DNA of 60,083 nt from an uncultured Verrucomicrobia subdivision 3 bacterium (GTDB lineage: Bacteria; Verrucomicrobiota; Verrucomicrobiia; Limisphaerales; UBA11358), in the NCBI GenBank assembly GCA_903875465.1, contig CAIQWB010000067.1, positions 1-60,083 of the forward strand, read 5' to 3'. Positions 10,080-21,600 of the stretch are shown here, piece after piece (positions within the stretch are counted from its first letter, which is position 1; every line of letters starts with the position of its first letter). The translations under genes were made by a program, and so were the position numbers. Below the pieces are notes generated by a model. That model made no database searches and was not told the origin of the DNA. It was given only the letters and a program-made list of their open reading frames with translations.

Positions 10080-10520
10080 TTAACCTGATACCGGGCGGGT
10101 TCGACGGAGTTTGGCAACCTCGGCGTGCGCGACCACCACGTCCGGATCGCGCTGCAGCGCCTCGAAATAGTGGCTGGCAAACCCCCGATTAGCCGGGTCA
10201 TCGCTGGATTCCGAGGGAACCAGCAGGCGGTAGGCACCGCGAACCAAGTCCTCCAGCGCGGTGGCCGGCGGTGGATTTTTAGCGTCCAGCGCGGTGTCAA
10301 TCGCCACGATGAGTTCGGAGAGGGGGTGCAGCCAGCCAAACCAGGGGTCCGCCGCGAGTAGTTGCAGAAATTGCTGGGGGGAGCCAATTTGCCCGATGGT
10401 TTGTTCATAACCAATCCGTTCGGAATCCACCAGGGTCTTATGCAAATGTAATAACTGGTCGCGCAGCTGGCGCAAATGTTCCCGGACGGTTTGGGGATCT
10501 GATTTTATTGGGTTTGACAT
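10080..10520 (-). CDS. small conserved-looking protein of unknown function
   Basis: A 146-residue soluble protein starting MSNPIKSDPQTVREHLRQL. It is mostly helical by composition: a helix with REHLRQLRDQLLHLHKTLVDSER, then FLQLLAADPWFGWLHPLSELI, then a D/P-rich linker and an EALQRDPDVVVAHAEV ending. I have seen proteins with this outline (a small helical protein with an F-x-WL-x-P-L-S segment) in many bacteria without assigned function, and I do not assign one. It stands alone between two sensor kinase genes on the same strand, with about 170-180 bp on each side, so it has its own unit or is part of a loose cluster. Confidence 0.75.
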   Translation of the reverse strand: MSNPIKSDPQTVREHLRQLRDQLLHLHKTLVDSERIGYEQTIGQIGSPQQFLQLLAADPWFGWLHPLSELIVAIDTALDAKNPPPATALEDLVRGAYRLLVPSESSDDPANRGFASHYFEALQRDPDVVVAHAEVAKLRRTRPVSG

Positions 10521-10693
10521 GCCTTTTTAAGTTCCAGGACAGCGGAATTTCCACCCGGCCGATTCCTTGCCCGGGCATTAGCATAGCACCGATGGTGGCT
10601 CACTTCACCTAAATTTACGAGGCTCCCACCCTTGCGTTTTGGTGGTTTCCATTGCCTGGCGCGAAGCCAAGGCGAGCGGCCGGCGGGCTGCAT

Positions 10694-12211
10694 TTATGTC
10701 TTCCCGAGTGTGCGGGGAAAATCAATTTCAAACCATACCCGGGTGCCCAGGCCGGGCTGGCTGGTCAGGCGGATGCTACCCTGCATCAATGCCACCAGGC
10801 GTTTGCAGAGAACCAAACCCAGCCCGGTGCCACCATATCGGCGGGTGGTGCTCTCATCGGCTTGGGTGAAGGCGGAAAAAAGTTTGGGCTGGATGGCTGG
10901 ATCAATGCCAATGCCCGAGTCCGTTACTGCAAACTGCCAGCGCGCATGGGTTTCCGTTTGAGCCAGACACTGCACTTCCAATCGCACCCAGCCTTGCTTT
11001 GTAAATTTAATCCCATTGCCAAGCAGGTTGATCAGGATCTGGCGCAAGCGCATCGCATCCCCCACCAGCCCGCCGGGGAAAACTTCCGAAAGCTGTAGTT
11101 CAAGCACCAGCCCTTTGGCCCGTGCCTGGGGTTGGAGAAATTGTTGCACTTCTCGTACCAGGACCCCAAGCTCAAAGGGACTTGGTTCCAAAACCAGTTT
11201 ACTGGCTTCCATTTTTGACAAATCAAACAACCCGTTGATGATGGTCAGCAAATGTTCACTGCTATCCAGAATGGTCCGGGTCATTTCCCGGTGTTCTGGT
11301 ACCTGCTTGCTCTCGCTCATGAGGTAGGCCATGCCCATGATGGCGTTCATCGGGGTGCGAATTTCATGGCTCATGTTGGCCAGAAACTGGCTCTTGGCCT
11401 GGCTGGCCAGCTCGGCCTGGCGCGCCATGTCACGGGCAGTGCCCAGCGCTGTTTGGAGCTCCAGATTGGCCTGGCTGAGCTCGGTGGTACGGGCCGCCAC
11501 GCGGGTTTCCAATTCCGCCCGGGCAACCTCCAGCAAGCGGGTGTATTCCGCCGTGCGGTGGTCCTCCCGGTGCAAATGGCGCAGGGCCAGCAGGGCGATG
11601 ACCACGGAGAGGCAAATCCCGGCTCCCAGCAGGGCCAGATTGCGTTGCCGGTCGGCCGCATAATCCACCGCCATCTGCTGGCTAATGTCGTCGATCTGGC
11701 GGTCCTGACTGGCCAGGAAATGGGACCAGGCTTGATGATACGCCTCTAATTTGGGCAGGGTCTCCTGCATCATCGTCGCGCGGGCGGCTTCCGGCTGCGA
11801 TTGTTTCAGGAGCAGGTCCAGCGCATGCAGATAACTTTTTACATAGGGCTGCCGGGCCGCGGCAATCCCAGCCAGTTCTTGCTGCTCACTGGGGGTCTCG
11901 GCTAGTTGGTTAAGCTGTTCAAGCAACCCGGTAATTTGTTGGGAATTCGCCTCGCGCTGCTGTAACTGCAGGTGAATCACGTCCTGGTTGGTCTGAAAAA
12001 ACAGCTCCATGGTCAGCCGGCTGTTGAGGGAGGAGCGTTCCAAGGCGGTCATGGCCAGATGCGTCTTGTGCCACTGCAAATCCGTAATCTGGTGGAATTC
12101 ACGGTTGACCCGGCTTGCCTCCAGTAGATTGAACCAGCCCAAACCGCCAATAATGGCAATCAGCAGCCCAAAAGTACCCAACACCCCCGCATGTAAGCCG
12201 CCGATTTTCAC
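10694..12211 (-). CDS. membrane sensor histidine kinase with four-helix periplasmic sensor
   Basis: A membrane kinase of about 505 residues. The open frame reaches a TTG at 12370, but its first 53 codons look non-coding. A GTG at 12211 begins [17 protein letters not shown], a typical short N-terminus followed at once by a membrane helix, so I start there. A helical extracytoplasmic region of about 150 residues ([17 protein letters not shown]... to ...[12 protein letters not shown]) resembles four-helix-bundle or CHASE3-type sensors. A second membrane helix ([19 protein letters not shown]) is followed by a coiled coil, HisKA with the phospho-accepting His in [11 protein letters not shown], and HATPase with DSGIGI and GGTGLGL. 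It has no receiver, so it needs a separate response regulator that is not in this window. Confidence 0.85.
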   Translation of the reverse strand: MKIGGLHAGVLGTFGLLIAIIGGLGWFNLLEASRVNREFHQITDLQWHKTHLAMTALERSSLNSRLTMELFFQTNQDVIHLQLQQREANSQQITGLLEQLNQLAETPSEQQELAGIAAARQPYVKSYLHALDLLLKQSQPEAARATMMQETLPKLEAYHQAWSHFLASQDRQIDDISQQMAVDYAADRQRNLALLGAGICLSVVIALLALRHLHREDHRTAEYTRLLEVARAELETRVAARTTELSQANLELQTALGTARDMARQAELASQAKSQFLANMSHEIRTPMNAIMGMAYLMSESKQVPEHREMTRTILDSSEHLLTIINGLFDLSKMEASKLVLEPSPFELGVLVREVQQFLQPQARAKGLVLELQLSEVFPGGLVGDAMRLRQILINLLGNGIKFTKQGWVRLEVQCLAQTETHARWQFAVTDSGIGIDPAIQPKLFSAFTQADESTTRRYGGTGLGLVLCKRLVALMQGSIRLTSQPGLGTRVWFEIDFPRTLGKT

Positions 12212-12675
12212 ATCAAATCTTAGTGGTGCCGTCCACCCAGTCCGGCCATTGTCCGTAACCAACCTCGCAAAGTCAAGGCAGGCACTGGTTGGGAACATCA
12301 CTCTAGTAATCAGGCAAACCGCGCCAATGGTGCTGCTAGTCATGCGCAAATTGGTCAATCTTTTGCGCAAAATGGCGTTGCTGCCACCATCGCCTTTAAG
12401 TTACAAATATTTAATCATCACAGAGTCAAGCGCTGCCTACCGCCAACCGAGGTTATTACCCCTTGGGGCGGCGCGAGTAGGGCTGGTTTTTTCCGCTCCG
12501 GCGGATGCCCGCCTTACTCCACCTGTAGAGGGATAGGCATAAACGGTGCCGTGTATTAGCAATCAATATTAAATCCGCAGTCGTCAATTTTGCAGACCCC
12601 TTGACGTCCGTCCGGCCCGCCCGACGGACACCCCGCCCATTTTAAACAAGCAGCCAGTACCATTCCCACAACATC
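12212..12675. other. divergent intergenic region
   Basis: This region separates the leftward kinase from the rightward giant protein and must hold promoters for both. It contains an AT-richer patch (about 12400-12425 and 12555-12600) and an imperfect hairpin GTCCGTC/GACGGAC at 12606-12612 and 12623-12629 in the leader of the giant gene. No clear -35/-10 pair or ribosome-binding site before the ATG at 12676 was found. Confidence 0.4.
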
Positions 12676-15600
12676 ATGAAAATCAACTACCTTGGAAGCA
12701 TTATCCCCGCCTGCCTAAGCTTGCTTGCCGGCCCTTTTGTGGCCGGGGCCGCCAGCGGCACTTGGACCAACCAGTCCGGCGGCATTTATAGCGCCACCGG
12801 CAACTGGCTGGGTGGCACGGTCGCCGATGGTATTGGCGCGACAGCTGATTTTAGCACCGTGGATCCCAGTGCCCCCGCCACCGTTACCCTGGATGCCACG
12901 CACAACCTGGGCGCACTCTTATTCGGGAATTTGGCCGGCCTTAATGCCGACAACTGGACGCTCATTCCGAGCGGTGGCAGTGTGCTCAATCTGGCCGTTT
13001 CGGCCGGGACGCCAACCATTACCGTTAATAACAATGGGGGCAACGCGGTTACTGCCACGTTGAATGTGCCGCTGACAGGTGCGGCCGGTATGACCAAGAC
13101 TGGTAACGGCACGCTGCTTTTGGGTGGGGCCAGCACTTACACAGGCCCAACGACCATTAGTGCCGGCACCCTGCAACTCCCAGCCGCCGGAGTCACGGTC
13201 GCTACCGTGCCGGCACCGGTATTATATCTATCCTTTGACAACGTCACTGGCAGCACCATCAACAACGAGGGCACGGGTGGTGCCGCCCTGAATGGCACCT
13301 TGATTGGGACCGCCACGATTTCTGGTGGCGGCCGGTTCGGGGGCAATGCCCTGAGTATTCCCGCCACCTTGAACGCGGGGTATGTGGTCGTGAGTAATGC
13401 GGTGGTGTCCTTTAGTGGCAGCACCGCTTGGACAGTAGGTCTCTGGATCAAAACTGCCACGCCCGGGGCCGTTTATTTGTATCAGGGCAATGGCGGCTGG
13501 AATAGCACCGGCGGCGCCAACACCATTTTCCACCTGAACAACGGTGGCAATAATGGCGCTGGATCGGGCATGGGACTGGATAGTCGCGGCACGCTGGCGG
13601 GTGGTGTGAGCTACGGCCGTGGCTGGCAAGCCGGCAGCACCACCGTTAGCGATGGCAACTGGCATTATGTGGTGATGACCTGCGATGCCAACAACGTCAA
13701 AACGAGCTATGTGGATGGCAATGTGGATGCCTGGAGTGAAAATACCTGGTCTGGTCTGGCCGGTGGCGGCCAGGTCTGGATTGGTGGTTGTGGCGAAACG
13801 GGCGATGGTTGTGCCGGGTTGAACGGCATGATTGATCAAGTATCCATTTACAACACCACTTTGAACCAGACCCAAGTGCAGGCATTGATGTCAGCGGGCA
13901 CCCTGCCCTCGGCCAGCCCCCTTACCGTGGCGGCCAATGCGAAATTGGATTTGAATGGCTCGGTGCAAATCGTGGGCGGGCTGGGTGGTTCCGGCACAGT
14001 GGATACCACGCAGTCTGGCGGCACGGCCGCACTGGTGGTCAACAATAGCACCGCCAGCCCCAGCACCTTTGGCGGTGTTCTCGCCAACACGGCTGGTTCG
14101 CTCACGCTGGTCAATGCCGGTACCAACAGTCTGACCTTGAACGGCACGGCCGCAAATACTTACACCGGCGCCACGGTGGTGGATGGCGGCTCCCTCATTG
14201 AAGATTTTGCCAACGCGACCGTTGCTAACAATTTGATCAACAGCAGTTCCCCGCTGGTGCTGGGCGGTGGCACCTTGCAAGTCAAACAAAAGAGTGCGAC
14301 CACCACGGCCCAAGCGTTTGCCGCCACCGTTGTAAATCCCGGTTTCTCCCGGGTCATTGGTACCCAATCTACCTCGGGTGCGCTGACCATTGCCCTCGGT
14401 GCTCTCCTCCAGAATCCCGGTGGTACGGTGGATTTTCTAAGTCCGGTGGGGGGCGCGATCACCACGACCACCGCCAATGTCAATGGCATCCTGGGCGGCT
14501 GGGCCACCACGGGGGATAATGTGGGGGCCAATAATACGGGTGATTGGGCGGCCAATGATGGAAGTGGCAACATTGTAACTTACACTAATTACACGGCAGT
14601 CTCGGCCACAGCCAGCAGCACCCCTTTACTGACTGGGTCCGCCACCCAAAACTGGTTGAGCGGCTCACCCAGCAACGCCGGCAACTACATCAGTACACTG
14701 AGCGCCAGTGCCACCCTCAATTCCCTGGTCCTTTGTGGTGACTTTAACGTGCCGAGTGGCGACACCCTCACCTTGGGCAGCGGCGGTCTGATGCTGCGCG
14801 GGGTATCCCGGTGGATGTTGAACAATAATGCAGGGAACGCCACCGGGACCGGCAAGTTGGTTTCGGGACTGCCGACGGGTGAATTGTATGTGCACGTTCC
14901 CGAGGCGGATGCGAACGCCAATAACTGGACCATTTGGCCCCAGATTACCGATGGCGTGGTGCCCACCACTTTGTATAAGGACGGCCCGGGCTTGCTGAAG
15001 CTGGGCAATAGTCATACTTACACCGCCGGCACCGTGGTTAACGGCGGCACGTTGCAACTCGGTAACGGCTCCGGCGGCGGTGCGACCGGCATTGTCCGCG
15101 GCGATGTCACCGTCAATCCTGGGGCCACCCTGATTCTGAGCCGGGTGGATTCCGTGGGTTACAACGCCGGTGTTTGTGTGAGCGCCATCAATGTGGTGGG
15201 CGGTACTTTGGCTAACACCTCGGGTGGCAATGAAGGTTATCTCATGGATATCAATCTCACTGGCGGCACCGTGACCTCCACCGGCGGCAATTATGTTTTC
15301 AGCGCGCAGTCGACCCCAGTGTACGGGATTAACAGTCTCGCCAGCCCGATTACCTCCTTGTTCAGTGGCCCGGTCCACTTTAACGGTCTGGGCTTTTTTA
15401 ATGTCGCCCAGGGCACCACGCCCAGTGGCATTGACCTCACGGTTTCTGGCATCATCAACAGTAGCACGGGTATCACCAAGAGCGGCGCGGGCGCAATGCT
15501 CCTCAGCGGGGCCAATACCTTTGCGGGTGGCTTGAGTGTCAATGCTGGTACCGTGGTGATTGGCAACACGGTCGCCTTGGGCACCGGGGCGCTGACCTTG

Positions 15601-18600
15601 AACGGTGGTGCGGTTTCCAATAACACCGGTACCAGTTACACGGTGCCGAATGGGGTTAACCTGATCAGCACCGGGGTGATCGGCGTTAACGCGGGCGACA
15701 CCCTGACGATTTCCGGCGTGGTGACCAACTCCGGCGGATTCGCGAAGGTTGGGGCGGGCACGCTTAAACTCACGGGTGCCGATACTTACACCGGCAACAC
15801 ACTGATTAACGGGGGCACCCTGGCCTTGACTGGTTCCCTCCCCGGCACCGCCAATCTCAACCTTGCCAGCGGCGCCACGTTCGATGTCTCTGGCGCCAGT
15901 GCGTATACCTTGGGCAGTGGGCAAAACTTGTTGGGCAGCGGCACTGTTAATGGCTCGGTGACCGCCGCCTCGGGTGCCAAAATTTATGGTGGCACGGCCA
16001 CCGCTTACGGAACCAATTCCTTCAATAATAATCTCACGCTTTCGGCTGGTGCCCTGGTTTCCCTCACCTTGGGCACGGTGCATAACGGCTCCAACAGCCT
16101 GATCGCGATCAATGGCAGTTTGGCCAATAATAACAACGTCATGCATCTCGCCGCGCCGAGTGCGTCGGTGGCGCTGGACACCACGGCGGATTATGTTCTG
16201 ATGACCGCTGCGGGCGGCATCTCCGGCACCTTTGTGGGTTCCCCGGTCTGGGATGTGGCACCGTTGAATGCGGCCAATTTCAAAATCGTGACGGGACCGA
16301 ATTCCGTAACCTTGCATTACTCGAGCACCACTGCCCCCACCTCGGTGGGCACGGCCACCCCGGCCACTCTCACCCGTAATCAGACCACTCTCCTGAGTGT
16401 CACCGTCACGCCAGGCACTTATCCCATCGCCTCGGTCGTGGTGGACACCAGCTCTCTGGGCGGTTCGGCGGTCTTGTCACTGGTGCAGTCGAATGCCAGC
16501 AATATTTACACCAATAGTGTCACCGTGTCTGGGGCCACGGCCACCGGTACCAAGTCGCTGACGGCTGCGGCCACCGATACGACGGCGCTGGTGGGTGCCG
16601 CGACAATCAATGTGACCGTGGTCCCGGCGAATGAAGTTTGGGCCGGACTGGCCGGTAACTTGAACTGGTCCAGCAACCCTAACTGGGTCAGTGGCGCGGC
16701 TCCGGCCTTTGTGGGTGACAGCGTGACTTTTGCGGGCAGCACCGCACTCAATCCTAACCTCGATAACAACTATGGTGTGACGGGACTCACTTTTGACAGC
16801 ACCGCGGGTAGCTTCGTCTTGGGTGCCTCTGTGGGCGATACCCTGACATTGCTGGGGGGCGTGACCAATAACTCCACTACCACCGAGACCTTAAATCTCC
16901 CGATTACGTTGAGCGGTCCGCAAAGCTTGAACGCGGCTGCGGGTAATTTGATCCTTGGCCAGCCGGTCGCCAACGGTGGTGCTTTGCTGACCGCCACCGG
17001 TAGCAACAATATCGTGGTCAATGCGGGCATCAGCGGAGCCGGGGGCCTCGCCAAGTCGGGAAGTGGATCCTTGACCCTGGCTGGTAACAATCTTTATAGC
17101 GGCGCCACGACCATTAGTGCGGGAAGCGCCTCCATTTCTGGCACATTAAACAATTCCGCTTCCCTCGCTGTGAATAACAGTTCCCTGAACATCTCCGGCT
17201 TGGTGACTAACACAGCGGTAGACACCGTGGGCGGCACGGCAGGCAGTGCCGTTCTTAACCTGAATGGCGGCACGCTGCTCGCCAGTGCCAACGCCGGCCA
17301 GCTCTATAATTCCAGTTTGCAAATCAGCACCACGGCGGGTGCGGCGGGCGATTTCCAAATGACCGGCGGCAACTTGTCGGTGTTTGACCAATTCGGCATC
17401 GGCCAGTCCGCTTATGGTGCCTTCACTCAGAGTGGTGGCGTGACGACCATCGGTGGTTTTATTGCCTTGGGTGGCACCGCCGGCGGTGCCGTGTTTAATC
17501 AAAGTGGCGGCGTGGTTAATCTGACGGGATCCTCCGCCACCATTGCCTACAGTGCCACCACCTCGGTGGCAGCCATGAACTTGAGCGGCACGGCGGTCTT
17601 CAATGCCAATCCCAATGGCGGGGCCTTCGGCGGCGGCCTATGGCCGGGCGAAGTCGGCACCGGCACCTTGAATGTTTCTGGCAACGCTTCCCTGGTAATT
17701 CCCAAGGATAGTGTCATTCTGGGCAAAGGCAACGCTGCGGGCAACGGCACCTTGAACCTCCTGGGTGGGGTGGTGACGGCCAATTCTGTAATTCGCGGCA
17801 CGGGTGCGGGGACTTTGAATTTTGAGGGCGGCACGCTCAAGGCGAACCTGGCTAATCCGAGTTTCGTTACCAACCTGACGGCTGCTTATGTCTTCAGTGG
17901 GGGTGCGGTGATTGATGATGGTGGCTTCCCCATCGGCATTCCACAGACCTTGCTGGCCCCGCCGGGTTATGGCGTGGTTTCCATACCGGTTGTTTCCGGT
18001 GGTTCTAATTACCTCGACACCGCCTTGGTGACCATTACCGGTGGTGCCGGTACCGGTGCCCGGGCCCTGGCAACTGTTTCTGGTGGCGTGGTGACGGGCG
18101 TTATGATCACGTCCCCCGGCACCGGTTATGCCAGCAGTGACCTGCTGACCAATGTCGTAATTGGCGGCGGTGGCAGCGGCGCGGTGCTGGGCACAGCCGT
18201 GCTGGCGGCCAATACCAGCGGTGGTTTGGTGAAACTCGGCGCGGGTGCGCTTACGTTGGCGGCCGGTAATACCTATACCGGTGCCACGCGCGTTCTGGGT
18301 GGGACTTTGAATCTGAACCCCGGCACGTTGATTACGCCCGGCGATTTAATTGTCAGTAACGGCGCGGTGGCTTTCGACGTCTCCAGCGGAACTTCCTTTA
18401 CACCGGCAAACCTGGTGCTCCCGACAAACTCGATCCTGAACCTCGCTTATGGAACCCTGACTGGCAACCCGGCTGTGCCCGCAATTGCCGCCAGCGGTGC
18501 TCTGACTGTGGGCGGTTCCAACACCATTGTGATCACTGGCTCCGGTTGGGTGACCGGCCAGTTCCCGTTGATCAGCTACACCGGTGCCACCCTGCCAAAT

Positions 18601-21600
18601 CTTAACAACTTCAAACTGGGCGCGCTGCCCGGCATCACGGCCGTGCTCGTGAATAATACCGCCAATCATTCCCTCGATCTGAACATTACGCGCCTGGGTG
18701 CGGCCCTCACCTGGTACGGTTCGGTGAGCGGAACCTGGGACTTTGCCACGGGTAACTGGAACAATGGCAGCGGTCTGGTGAATTACAGTGATGGCTCCGG
18801 CGTGACGCTGGATGACACCCTCTACAATGACGGGGTGAGCCCGGTCCGCACGAACCTCAACCTGACCGTGACAGTGCAGCCATATACGCTCACCCAGAAC
18901 AGCAGCCTGCCCTACAGCGAGACCGGCACGGGCGGCATCAGTGGCATTGGCTCGGTGACTATCAACGGCAGCGGCTCGCTGCTGCTGGGCACGAGCAACA
19001 GTTACTCCGGTGGCACCTTCGTAAATTCCGGCACGCTGGTTTTAGGTGCCGCCTCCGCCCTCGGCAACAGTCCGCTGACCATGAATGGCGGCGCGTTGGA
19101 TAGCTCGGTCGCCGGTCTGGTCAATGTCGGCAATAATGCGCAGGCGTGGAACGGGGACTTCACTTTTAACGGCAGCCAGAGTCTTAACGTCGGTTCCGGT
19201 GCCGTCACCGTGAATGCCAACCGCACCCTCACCATTAACTCGAACACCTTAACCGTGGGCGGTCCCATTTCCGGCGGGGCATTGAACCTGACCCTCGCGG
19301 GCATTGGCACCCTGGCGCTGACCGGCACCAATTTGCTGACTGGTAACACCGTGGTAAACAGTGGCGCCCTGGCCATTACCGGGGCTGGCAATCTGGCCTC
19401 CGCCACGGATATTCTCATCGGCGACACCGCCGGCCAGTCCGGCGCTCTCTACCAATCCGGCACCTCACTGGTGGCGAATTCGGACACCGGCGGCGGCGCG
19501 TTTCAAATTGGCACTGCCGTCGGTGCGTCCGGCTACTACAAGCTGACTGGCGGTGTGGTCAACCTGGCCGGTGAAATCAACATTGGCGGCTTTTCCGGTG
19601 GTGCGGGCACCTTCGGCCAGCTCGACCTGCTCGGTGGCACCATCAATATTCCGAATCGTCCGGCCGGCACTTATTTCCTGGTGAACCGGAGTTTCACCGC
19701 CGGTGAAACCGCCGTGGTGAACATTCTGGGCGGCACCGTGCAGGTCGCCGGCGGCGGCACTCCCGCGACGACCGGGCTCAATGGCTTCGCGGTAAACTGG
19801 TCCAGCACTGGCTCCGGCCACACAGCGACCATCACCATTGGCGCAGGCGGCCAGGTTTTGACCCCCAGCCTGACCACCAAATTGAACATGGGCACCAGTT
19901 ACAACGGCCTGACCGGCAACAGCGCCAACGTGGCCAACCTAAACTTGAACGCGGGCGGTTTGCTGCAAACCCTCGGCTTCCTGAATGGCGTCGGTAACAA
20001 TCCCAATGTGTCTATTAACTTTAACGGCGGCACCCTCAAAGCCGGGACCGCGGCCAACGCTGGCTTCCTCGCCAACCTGGGCGGCGCCTATGTCTATGGC
20101 GGCGGGGCCATCCTGGATGATAATGGCCAGGCCATCACCATTGCCCAACCTCTGCTCGCTCCGACGGGCCTGGGCATCACCGGCATCGCTCTGGCGGATG
20201 GCGGCTCGGGTTACACCGTTCCTCCCCAGATCGTCATCACGGATCCCACGGGCACGGGGGCCACGGCTTATGCGACCATCAACCCGGTTTCGGGCACGGT
20301 CACGGGCATTGTGGTGACGAGCCCCGGCACCGGCTACTCCGCCAGCCCCTCAGTTTCCTTGAACAGTGGCAATTACCTCGTTCCGGCCACGCTCGGCGCG
20401 ATCACCACCGGCAATAACAGCAGTGGCGGTCTCACCAAGCTGGGGGCTGGCACTCTCACCCTCACCGGGGCGGACACCTACACCGGCAGCACCGTGGTGG
20501 GTGCGGGTGAACTCTATATTACAACCGCTTCGCAGGCCTCCGGGTCCGTCACCGTTAATGATGGTGCTGCATTCGGGATCAATTTGACCGCCAATTCGAC
20601 CATGCCCCTCGCCAGCCTCACCCTCGGCAGCACCAGCACGGGCACCAATACGCTGGACTTTGGTTTCGGCAGCCTGGGCAATACCACCCAACCCGTGTTC
20701 AGCGTGGGCACCCTGACCTTGAACGGCACCAACCAGATCCGGCTCAATGGCCGTTTCACGGTGGGCAAGATTCCGTTGATCAAATACACCGGATCGATCG
20801 CCGGTGCTGGACATTTCGCGAGCACCCTTGTTGCCCCGCAAGGGGTTGTCGCGGTGCTCTCCAACAGCGTCGCCAGCTCCACCCTTTACGCGGTCATTAC
20901 CAGCACCGGCCCGGGCCTCCTCTGGACCGGCAACAATGCGAGCCTCTGGGACATTGGCACCACCACCAACTGGCTCTTGTTCACCACCCCGACCGTCTAT
21001 CAGCAAACCGTCGTGCCGGGTGACGCGGTTACCTTCAATGACCGCGGCATTGGTGCCGTCATTCTGAACACCAGCGCGAGTCCCGCCAGCATCCTGGTCA
21101 GCAACACTGCGGAAAGCTATACGATCCAAGGCTCCGGCAGCCTCGGCGGCGTGGCCGCCCTGACCAAGCTCGGCACCAACTCACTGACCCTCGCCCTCAC
21201 GGGAGACAGCTACAGCGGCGGCACCACCATCAGCAACGGCACCGTGATTCTCGGTGCCGCCAACGCCCTCGGCTCCGGCAACCTGGCCATCAGCGCGCCC
21301 GGAACGCTGGAACTGGCCGGCAATGCCCTGACCTTAAATGGCCTGTCCGGCGCGGGCACGATTGATAACAACGCCGCGGCCGCCACCCTAACCACCGGCA
21401 GCGGCGGCAGTGGGGTCTGGAGCGGCAGCATCCACGGATCGCCAGGCGGCGTTGCCTGGGTCAATAATGGCACCAGCACCCTGGTCGTCAGTGGCCAAAA
21501 CTACCTTAATGGTGCCACCCCCAGTCTCGTGCAGGCCGGCACGGTCATCCTCACCAATGGTGGGGTGCTGAGCTTCGCTTCCCAAGAATTCTGGATTGCC

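Noticed and set aside
14665-16317. 550-residue minus-strand reading frame
   Set aside because: Antisense shadow of the repeat-rich giant protein; no signal peptide or domain pattern.
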